From DATLZB01 sp035574175 (GTDB lineage Bacteria > Pseudomonadota > Alphaproteobacteria > Rhizobiales > Hyphomicrobiaceae), in contig DATLZB010000227.1 in assembly GCA_035574175.1 (NCBI GenBank), positions 1 through 6,510 of the forward strand: a DNA stretch of 6,510 nt, given 5' to 3'. Positions 1 to 5,158 of this stretch are shown piece by piece. The notes beneath the pieces are model-generated. The model was not told the DNA's origin. It worked only from the letters and a program-made list of their open reading frames with translations, and ran no database searches. The position numbers and the translations under genes are program-made. Each line of letters begins with the position of its first letter. Position 1 is the stretch's first letter.

Positions 1-1146
1 GTCGCCGTACATCGTCATCATCGGCTCGTCCTCGAGGATGGCCTCGCCGTAGGTCCCGTAGCCGTTGAAGCGGCCGGCGATGGCCCGCCCATAGGCGCCG
101 ATGTTGCCGATCTCGATGTAGTCGCCCTCGCGGATCGAGGCTGGCAGCAGAAAGGGCCCCTTCATGCGGTCGATCGAATCGCAGGTCGGGCCCCACAGCT
201 CGAAGGGAACGAGCTGGTCGGTCGGCTTACGGCTCCGCCCGACGAGGCGCACCGGAAACACCAGGCCAAGGTGTGCCGCATCAAAGAGTGTGCCATAGCT
301 GCCGTCGTTGATGAACAGCTCGTTGCCGCGACGGGCATCGACGCGCACGATGAGGCTCTCCGCCTCCGCCACCAGCGCGCGGCCGGGCTCGCACGACAGC
401 CGGCAAGCCTCACTCACCGGGAGCCGCTCGAAACCGGCGCCGATCGCATGCATGAACGAGGACAGCGGCGCCGGCTGGCTGTCGGCGTAGCGCGACGGGA
501 ACCCACCGCCGACGTTGATGCCGTCGACGACGACGCCGGCCTTGACGATCAGCCTGCGCACTTCTTCGAGCGCCGTCACGTAGGAGTCCGGCGTGGTCGT
601 CTGCGACCCGACGTGGAAGGTAATGCCGAGTTCGTCCGCCGCCTGGCGGGCCTTGACCAGCAGCCGTGCCGCCTTCTGCCCCGAGGTACCGAATTTGCGC
701 TCGAGCGGCATGCGGCTGTTCTTGGCCGGCACGGCGATCCGCACGTAGAGTTGCAGATCCTTGGCCGCCCCCGTCTCGGCCAGAATCTTCTCGAGCTCGT
801 CCTCACTGTCGAGGGCGAATCGGCGCACGTTCAAGTGGTGATAGGCGCGCCGGATGGCCGAGCGCGACTTCACCGGATGCATGAAGTGGATGCCGACGCC
901 GGGAATGGTGGCTGCGTCCTCAAGCTCTGCCAGCGAGGCGACGTCGAACTGCTTGATGCCGGCCCCGTAGAGCGCTCCGAGCAGAAAGACGGACGAGTTG
1001 GCCTTGTAGGCGTATGCGACCTCACCCGGGAAGTTCTGGAGAAACCAGCGCGCCGCGCGGCCGGCGGCATGAGGTCTTAGTCCGACATACGGGCGATCCG
1101 GCTGAAGCGCCTGGGTCAGCGCAGTCGCAGACGTATATCTTTCCAT
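1..1146 (-). CDS. odc: Ornithine decarboxylase, fold-III PLP enzyme (3' end cut by window edge)
   Basis: This cytosolic enzyme should decarboxylate L-ornithine to putrescine, the entry to polyamine synthesis; some relatives also accept lysine. The frame is open from ATG 1146 to base 1, giving 382 residues with no stop. Visible motifs are YAYKANS with the PLP-binding Lys48, FDVAS at 67-71, HVGSQ at 178-182, the glycine loop NVGGGFP at 211-217, EPGR at 253-256 binding the PLP phosphate, WGPTCDS at 318-324 with catalytic Cys322, and GAYG with Tyr352. GPTCDS and the short length fit ornithine rather than diaminopimelate decarboxylase. Relatives have roughly 375-400 residues, so few are missing. 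The start is set by GGAGGT at 1160-1155, 8 nt upstream; an ATG at 1151 lies too close to that site and its frame stops after 11 codons. It is divergent from the YeeE/YedE gene. A dual lysine/ornithine decarboxylase remains possible. Confidence 0.93.
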   Translation of the reverse strand, partial: MERYTSATALTQALQPDRPYVGLRPHAAGRAARWFLQNFPGEVAYAYKANSSVFLLGALYGAGIKQFDVASLAELEDAATIPGVGIHFMHPVKSRSAIRRAYHHLNVRRFALDSEDELEKILAETGAAKDLQLYVRIAVPAKNSRMPLERKFGTSGQKAARLLVKARQAADELGITFHVGSQTTTPDSYVTALEEVRRLIVKAGVVVDGINVGGGFPSRYADSQPAPLSSFMHAIGAGFERLPVSEACRLSCEPGRALVAEAESLIVRVDARRGNELFINDGSYGTLFDAAHLGLVFPVRLVGRSRKPTDQLVPFELWGPTCDSIDRMKGPFLLPASIREGDYIEIGNIGAYGRAIAGRFNGYGTYGEAILEDEPMMTMYGD

Positions 1147-1154
1147 CTCATGGG

Positions 1155-1160
1155 ACCTCC
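1155..1160 (-). promoter_or_regulatory. Shine-Dalgarno site of the ornithine decarboxylase gene
   Basis: The minus strand reads GGAGGT, a perfect anti-16S match, 8 nt before the ATG at 1146. A competing ATG at 1151-1149 would be only 3 nt away and would run into TGA after 11 codons. This site therefore decides the start. Confidence 0.75.
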
Positions 1161-1187
1161 ACCAGTCGAGTTGGACCAGATGGCGCT

Positions 1188-1200
1188 TGCTGAACCAGCA
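1188..1200 (-). other. Small stem-loop in the decarboxylase leader
   Basis: On the minus strand TGCTG and CAGCA form a perfect 5-bp stem around the loop GTT. It abuts the larger dyad at 1201-1225 with no base between them and lies 28 nt upstream of the Shine-Dalgarno site. The two structures together could make a folded 5' leader or a compound protein-binding site. The stem is short enough that chance cannot be excluded. Confidence 0.35.
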
Positions 1201-1225
1201 GAGACCGCCGTTGAACGAGGGTCTC
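1201..1225. promoter_or_regulatory. 25-bp near-perfect dyad, candidate operator
   Basis: The outer arms GAGACC (1201-1206) and GGTCTC (1220-1225) and the inner arms CGTT (1209-1212) and AACG (1214-1217) all share one centre at base 1213. Of 12 symmetric pairs, 10 match; the two mismatches are adjacent (1207/1219 and 1208/1218). The dyad touches the last base of the predicted -10 box of the decarboxylase gene and covers its expected transcription start. That is a typical place for a dimeric repressor. The binding protein is unknown. The outer 6-bp stem could instead act in RNA if transcription starts further upstream. Confidence 0.5.
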
Positions 1226-1253
1226 AAATAAGGTGCATCGCCCCCCATGTAAA
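1225..1253 (-). promoter_or_regulatory. Candidate promoter of the ornithine decarboxylase gene
   Basis: On the minus strand a -35-like TTTACA (1253-1248; 5 of 6 to TTGACA) is followed by a 17-nt spacer and TATTTG (1230-1225; 3 of 6 to TATAAT, including the first two bases). Transcription would start near 1218 and give a leader of about 70 nt. The call rests on consensus and position only. Confidence 0.35.
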
Positions 1254-1263
1254 GGGCTTTGCC

Positions 1264-1292
1264 TTGCAATGGTGTGTCGCAGTCAGCAAAAT
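1264..1292 (+). promoter_or_regulatory. Candidate promoter of the YeeE/YedE-family gene
   Basis: TTGCAA (1264-1269; 4 of 6 to TTGACA), a 17-nt spacer and CAAAAT (1287-1292; 4 of 6 to TATAAT) lie about 45 nt before the ATG at 1335. Transcription would begin near 1299, inside a small dyad, CGGGC (1295-1299) and GCCCG (1303-1307), which could form a hairpin near the 5' end of the mRNA. The call rests on consensus and position only. Confidence 0.35.
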
Positions 1293-1334
1293 CCCGGGCA
1301 TCGCCCGACTGCGCCACTTTCGGACACCTAAAAG

Positions 1335-2432
1335 ATGGACCCGCTGCGCGAGCTTCTGATCGCTCACCAGCCGCTCGCCCTTGCGCTGGGCGGTCTCGTG
1401 CTCGGCTTCCTGTTCGGTGCTCTCACCTATCGCACCAACTTCTGCACCATGGGCGCGATCTCCGACATGACAACCTTCGGCGATCGCCGCCGCTTCCGTG
1501 CCTGGATGCTGGCCGCCGCCACCGCGCTCGTCGGCACCCAGGGCCTTGCCGCCGCCGGCATCGTGCCGCTCGAGCAATCCATGTACCTCGCGCCCAGTCT
1601 CAACTGGGTTGGCCACGTCGTGGGCGGTCTGATGTTCGGCTTCGGCATGGTGTTCGCCGGCGGCTGCCCGAGCCGCAACCTCGCCCGCGCCGGCGGCGGC
1701 GACCTGCGCGCGCTCCTCACGCTGATCGTGCTCGGCATCGCCGCCTACATGGCGATGGGGGGCCTCTTGGGGCCCGCCCGCGCCTGGCTTGAAGGCGCGA
1801 CCGCCCTCCCGCTTGCGGAGTTGCGCATACCTACGCAGAGCCTAGGCGACGTCGCCGCTGTGCTGACCGGCGCAAGCCCCGCCGCGGCCAAGCTCGCCAG
1901 CGCCGCGCTCATCGCCGTTGCGGTGTTCGCATACTGCTTCATGGACGGCCGCTTCGCCAGCTCGCCCACCCACCTCTGGTCCGGCTTCGGAGTCGGTCTG
2001 ATCGTGGTTGCGGGCTGGGCACTTACCGGTCTTGCTTGGGATGAGCTCGCAGACCGGCCCACAGCACCGATCTCGCTCACCTACGTCCGTCCTGTCGGCG
2101 ACACGCTCGAGTGGCTTGAGCGCATGACCGCGCTCGGTCTGCCCGGCTTCGGCGTCGCCACCGTGTTCGGCGCCCTGTTCGGTGCCTTCCTCGCCGCCCG
2201 CCTCATGGGCCGCTTCAAGCTGACCTCGTTCACCGGCCCCGCCGACACCCTGCGCTCGCTCTCCGGCGCCTCGCTGATGGGCATTGGCGGCGTGCTGGCT
2301 TTGGGCTGCACCATCGGCCAGGGCATAACCGGCGTTTCAACGCTTGCGGTTGGATCGTTTCTCACGCTTGCCGCCATCGTGGTCGGCGGCATCGCCGGCG
2401 TTCGCGCCTTGGAGCGCTGGAGCAGCGTGTGA
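1335..2432 (+). CDS. YeeE/YedE-family membrane protein, probable thiosulfate/sulfur-compound transporter
   Basis: This 365-residue inner-membrane protein carries the YeeE/YedE (DUF395, sulfur transport) fold. Members characterised so far, such as TsuA/YeeE, take up thiosulfate along a path of conserved cysteines. About nine hydrophobic segments are visible, near 13-31, 57-77, 92-111, 124-144, 184-203, 215-235, 268-290, 309-328 and 335-357. Three Cys sit in family-like motifs: RTNFCTMGA (Cys37), FAGGCPSRN (Cys111) and LALGCTIGQG (Cys325). Their order matches the three conserved Cys of the characterised transporter, although I have not aligned them. The last two motifs sit in similar glycine-rich contexts, in line with the family's internal repeat. 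An in-frame TAA at 1329-1331 forbids an earlier start. No clear Shine-Dalgarno site precedes the ATG. No TusA-like partner is visible nearby, so the substrate (thiosulfate or another sulfur compound) is inferred. Confidence 0.88.
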   Translation: MDPLRELLIAHQPLALALGGLVLGFLFGALTYRTNFCTMGAISDMTTFGDRRRFRAWMLAAATALVGTQGLAAAGIVPLEQSMYLAPSLNWVGHVVGGLMFGFGMVFAGGCPSRNLARAGGGDLRALLTLIVLGIAAYMAMGGLLGPARAWLEGATALPLAELRIPTQSLGDVAAVLTGASPAAAKLASAALIAVAVFAYCFMDGRFASSPTHLWSGFGVGLIVVAGWALTGLAWDELADRPTAPISLTYVRPVGDTLEWLERMTALGLPGFGVATVFGALFGAFLAARLMGRFKLTSFTGPADTLRSLSGASLMGIGGVLALGCTIGQGITGVSTLAVGSFLTLAAIVVGGIAGVRALERWSSV

Positions 2433-2436
2433 CCTC

Positions 2437-3084
2437 TCAACGCACCTCGTAGGTGATCTCGGCCCGGCCCTGCCGATCGGGGAGCAGCTGGCGCAACCGC
2501 CCGTCGTGTCCGCGGCGGCCGTTCTCGCCCGCACGCCTGCCGCGCGCATCGGCAAGCTCGTCCATTCGGCCGTTTGCCACAGATGCCTGGAACCTGTCCC
2601 AGTCGCCAAGCAGGGTGAAACGCATGCGCTCGAAATCATGAACGATGCCGGGCGGCGGCTGCGACGCCTCGCTGCAGATGCCAATCAGCCGTTCCCGGCC
2701 TGCCTTGACGAGCCGCAGCCGGTAAGGCGCATCGGCTTTCGGCAGCTTGAGCTCCCGGCCGGCCTGGAGCCGATTGTCCTGTTCGAACCCGTTGGGAAAC
2801 AGCACGACCGCGCTGCGGTCGGGATCGACATTGATGAGGGTCAGGTGGCAGTCCGCACTTGAGCGCGCATAGTAGGCGGGCGCGTCGCCAACCGCATAGG
2901 CATTCCGGTCGCTCCGCAAGGAAAGCTCGATGTCGGGTAAGGCGCCTACCGGCACGCCCCCGTTCCCCTGCCTCTGGCGATTCGCCGGCTCCTCGGCCGC
3001 AGCGCTCGGCCACAGGACAGCCAAGGCGATGAGCAAGCCGAAGCGGCGGACGCCGGAACGGCACGACCGTTGCAGCTGACGCAT
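2437..3084 (-). CDS. Secreted DUF4384 domain protein
   Basis: This 215-residue protein begins with a signal peptide: basic residues (MRQLQRSCRSGVRR), a hydrophobic core at about 15-25, and a likely signal peptidase I site after SAAA (27-30). The region from about 59 to 137 resembles DUF4384: NAYAVGD, a short beta segment ending in INVD, LFPNGF at 95-100, and LKLP at 112-115. DUF4384 is a small beta domain of unknown function found in exported or surface-linked proteins. Cys79 and Cys137 would be the only cysteines after cleavage and could form a disulfide in the periplasm. The C-terminal 45 residues are charged and low in complexity. The frame extends to a TTG at 3123, but that codon touches its only purine-rich upstream motif and would add 13 residues before the signal, so I prefer ATG 3084. 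It ends 4 bp from the convergent transporter gene. Specific function unknown. Confidence 0.75.
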   Translation of the reverse strand: MRQLQRSCRSGVRRFGLLIALAVLWPSAAAEEPANRQRQGNGGVPVGALPDIELSLRSDRNAYAVGDAPAYYARSSADCHLTLINVDPDRSAVVLFPNGFEQDNRLQAGRELKLPKADAPYRLRLVKAGRERLIGICSEASQPPPGIVHDFERMRFTLLGDWDRFQASVANGRMDELADARGRRAGENGRRGHDGRLRQLLPDRQGRAEITYEVR

Positions 3085-3105
3085 GACGCGGCGGCACAAA
3101 CCTAG

Positions 3106-3156
3106 TTCGCGTTTGCCGGACAATCCCCTACAAGCTTACCGAAGGCTCGATTGCAA
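3106..3156. promoter_or_regulatory. Candidate overlapping divergent promoters
   Basis: The 100-bp gap between the DUF4384 gene and the ThDP enzyme gene must hold promoters for both. On the plus strand TTCGCG (3106-3111), 17 nt and TACAAG (3129-3134; 4 of 6) would start RNA near 3141. On the minus strand TTGCAA (3156-3151), 17 nt and the weak TTGTAG (3133-3128) would start RNA near 3121, downstream of the TTG at 3123, which supports the ATG at 3084. The two -10 boxes overlap, so the promoters could exclude one another. Matches are weak. Confidence 0.22.
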
Positions 3157-3173
3157 GCGGCTTTGCGGAGAGC

Positions 3174-3179
3174 GAGGGA
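3174..3179 (+). promoter_or_regulatory. Shine-Dalgarno site that sets the ThDP enzyme start
   Basis: GAGGGA ends 5 nt before the ATG at 3185. The reading frame is open upstream to an ATG at 3083, but that stretch overlaps the divergent gene's start and would add 34 residues ahead of the first conserved strand of the enzyme. This site therefore favours the ATG at 3185. Confidence 0.65.
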
Positions 3180-3184
3180 TCCAC

Positions 3185-4855
3185 ATGCGCCATGGCGGCA
3201 AGATCCTCATCGATCAGCTCGAGGCCCAGGGGGTCTCGACCGTCTTCACCGTGCCGGGCGAGAGCTTTCTCGCTGCGCTCGACGGGCTCTATGAGTCTCG
3301 CCGCATCCGCACCATCACCGGCCGGCACGAGGGCGGCGTATCGATGATGGCCGATGCCTGGGGCAAGCTCACCGGCATGCCTGGCGTGGCTTTCGTCACC
3401 CGTGGCCCCGGAGCCGCCAACGCCATGAGCGGGCTCCACGTCGCGCAACAGGATTCGACCCCCATGGTGCTGTTCGTCGGCCTGCCTGCCTCCGGCCATG
3501 AGGACCGTGAGGCGTTCCAGGAGATCGAGACCAAGGGCTTGTTTTCCTCGTTCGTGAAGGACGCGATGGTCATCCGCCAGACTGAGCGCATCCCGGAGTA
3601 CGTGAGCCGGGCCTTTCACCGCGCCTTATCCGGGCGACCGGGACCTGTCGTCCTCGGCCTGCCCGAAGATATGCTCTCCAAACGCTGCGACGTCGCCGAT
3701 GCCAAGCCCGCCAACCCGGCCGCGCCGGCCTTTCCCGAGCCGCAGGTGGCCGGCCTCGAAGCGACGCTTGCCAAGGCCCAGCGCCCGCTGATGATCGTGG
3801 GCGGCCCTGGCTGGAGCACGGAGGTGCAGCGCCACATCGAGACGTTCGCGGCGCGCTTTGAAATGCCGGTGGCGGCCGCCTTCCGCTATCAGGACTACAT
3901 CGACAATCGCCATCCCTGCTACGTAGGCCACGCCGGCGTGGCAGCCGAGCCGGCGCTCGCCGAAGCCATTCGCGACGCCGACCTGTTGCTCGTCGTCGGC
4001 GCGCGTCTGGGCGAGATCACCAGCGGCCTTTACACGCTGCTGGCGGTGCCTGATCCCAAGCAGTCGCTCGTCCACGTTCATCCGAGTGCGGACGAGCTCG
4101 GTTCCGTCTACCGCGCCGATCTTCCGATTGTCTCCACCGCAGCGAGCTTCGCCGCCGCGCTCGACCGCTTGCAGCCTCCCGCGCGTGTGCCCTGGCGTCA
4201 GCGGCGCGACGAGCTGCGCGTGGCTTACGAATCAAGCCTCGTGCCGACGCCAATGCCGGGCGCCGTCTCGCTGGCTGCCGTCGTGCGCGAACTTTCCGAC
4301 CTGCTGCCCGAGGATGCCATCATCGCCAACGGCGCCGGCAACTACGCCGCCTTCCTCCACCGCCACTTTGTCTACAAGGGCTATCGCACACAGCTTGCGC
4401 CTACCTCGGGCTCCATGGGCTACGGTCTGCCCAGCGCCATCTCGGCCAAGCTCGCCGTGCCCGAGCGGCCGGCCCTCGCTTTCGCCGGAGACGGCTGCTT
4501 CATGATGACGGCCCAGGAGCTGGCGACCGCCGTCCAGTACGCGCTGCCCGTCATCGTTATCGTCGCCAACAACGCCACCTACGGCACCATCCGCATGCAC
4601 CAGGAACAGCATTTCCCCGGGCGCGTGAGCGCGACCGATCTTGTCAATCCGGACTTTGCCGCCTTCGCCAGGAGCTTCGGCGCGCACGGCGAAACGGTCG
4701 AGCGCACGTCCGATTTCGCAGCCGCCTTCGAGCGGGCGCTGGCGAGCACGAGACCGGCCGTGATCGAGCTCAAGCTCGATGCCGAGGCGATCAGCCCGCG
4801 CCGGACCCTGAGCCAGATCCGCGCCGGTGCCCAGCATCGCCAAGCTGGGCCCTGA
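3185..4855 (+). CDS. ThDP-dependent enzyme, acetolactate synthase/benzoylformate decarboxylase superfamily
   Basis: This 556-residue cytosolic enzyme has the three-domain layout of the superfamily: Pyr domain about 1-165, central domain about 185-325 and PP domain about 365-530. Catalytic Glu49 lies in GRHEGG. RGPGAAN is at 73-79 and AFQE at 110-113, both as in acetolactate synthases. The ThDP/Mg signature is GDG at 435-437, 24 residues, then NN at 462-463; GSMGYGLP is at 408-415. The family breaks or joins C-C bonds next to a 2-oxo acid carbonyl. After the NN motif the chain reads YGTIRMHQE, with His472 where acetolactate synthases have the Trp that governs 2-ketobutyrate preference. No small regulatory-subunit gene follows. 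Valine/isoleucine synthesis is therefore unlikely, and substrate and product are unknown. An oxo-acid decarboxylase or a carboligase is equally possible. Superfamily certain, reaction not. Confidence 0.92.
   Translation: MRHGGKILIDQLEAQGVSTVFTVPGESFLAALDGLYESRRIRTITGRHEGGVSMMADAWGKLTGMPGVAFVTRGPGAANAMSGLHVAQQDSTPMVLFVGLPASGHEDREAFQEIETKGLFSSFVKDAMVIRQTERIPEYVSRAFHRALSGRPGPVVLGLPEDMLSKRCDVADAKPANPAAPAFPEPQVAGLEATLAKAQRPLMIVGGPGWSTEVQRHIETFAARFEMPVAAAFRYQDYIDNRHPCYVGHAGVAAEPALAEAIRDADLLLVVGARLGEITSGLYTLLAVPDPKQSLVHVHPSADELGSVYRADLPIVSTAASFAAALDRLQPPARVPWRQRRDELRVAYESSLVPTPMPGAVSLAAVVRELSDLLPEDAIIANGAGNYAAFLHRHFVYKGYRTQLAPTSGSMGYGLPSAISAKLAVPERPALAFAGDGCFMMTAQELATAVQYALPVIVIVANNATYGTIRMHQEQHFPGRVSATDLVNPDFAAFARSFGAHGETVERTSDFAAAFERALASTRPAVIELKLDAEAISPRRTLSQIRAGAQHRQAGP
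4829..4850 (+). terminator. Stem-loop at the end of the ThDP enzyme gene, possible weak terminator
   Basis: GCCCAGC (4829-4835) and GCTGGGC (4844-4850) form a perfect 7-bp GC-rich stem around an 8-nt loop, ending 2 nt before the TGA stop. No T-run follows directly; the first T-rich stretch, CTTTCC, begins 10 nt later. It may slow or end transcription or protect the mRNA 3' end, but it is not a classic intrinsic terminator. Confidence 0.3.
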
Positions 4856-5158
4856 GACCGCTTTCCCCGCTCCTTCCTGCCGATTTCGCCAGAGTCCTTT
4901 TCCTTACGCGCTGCTGCCCGCGGAGCGTGCAGCGAGCGTGGTCCATCGCCTCGCCCGTGCAAGTGTTCCCTGCGGAACCTCACCGCGCATCCGGCCCAGG
5001 CCATCATGTTGGTATGGCACACATCGCCGCACACCCCGGGGCTGCGGAACTGTGGTACATGCAATGATGTCGAAGGGGCGTGGATGGACCCTGCCACCGC
5101 ACAATTTGGTTCCCTGGTCATGAAGCACGAGAGGCTGTCTGAGGGGCGCGAGGCGGGC
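4856..5158. other. Intergenic stretch between the ThDP enzyme and FMO genes, including the disputed FMO 5' end
   Basis: I see no gene here apart from a possible N-terminal extension of the FMO from 5084. Small structures include a 5-bp dyad, GTTCC (4965-4969) and GGAAC (4974-4978), around CTGC; a 9-nt direct repeat CTGCGGAAC at 4970-4978 and 5042-5050; and the 8-bp palindrome CCCCGGGG at 5034-5041. I found no convincing -35/-10 pair. A TGGCAC at 5015-5020 recalls a sigma-54 -24 element, but no -12 GC lies at the required spacing. The length still suggests that the FMO has its own promoter. Confidence 0.4.

Noticed and set aside
271..1080. A 269-codon open frame on the plus strand opposite the ornithine decarboxylase gene
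   Set aside because: The minus-strand frame carries the complete motif set of a known enzyme. This frame is rich in Arg, Ala and His, matches no family I know, and is a typical antisense shadow in GC-rich DNA.
1224..1792. Open frames overlapping the 5' part of the YeeE/YedE-family gene on both strands
   Set aside because: They cross the well-supported membrane protein in other frames, have low-complexity Arg/Ala-rich translations, and lack ribosome sites.
3083..3184. Upstream extension of the ThDP enzyme to ATG 3083
   Set aside because: It overlaps the divergent gene's start codon and the promoter region, has no ribosome site, and precedes the point where family members begin. The GAGGGA before 3185 explains the real start.
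4232..4843. A 203-codon minus-strand frame inside the ThDP enzyme gene
   Set aside because: It overlaps the conserved PP domain of the ThDP enzyme and shows no recognisable domain; it is a codon-bias shadow.
5015..5031. TGGCAC resembling a sigma-54 promoter -24 element
   Set aside because: The GC of the -12 element does not occur at the required 10-nt distance from GG.
4827..5123. A 98-codon plus-strand frame starting inside the end of the ThDP enzyme gene
   Set aside because: No recognisable domain, no clear ribosome site, and a low-complexity translation. It most likely reads through non-coding DNA.
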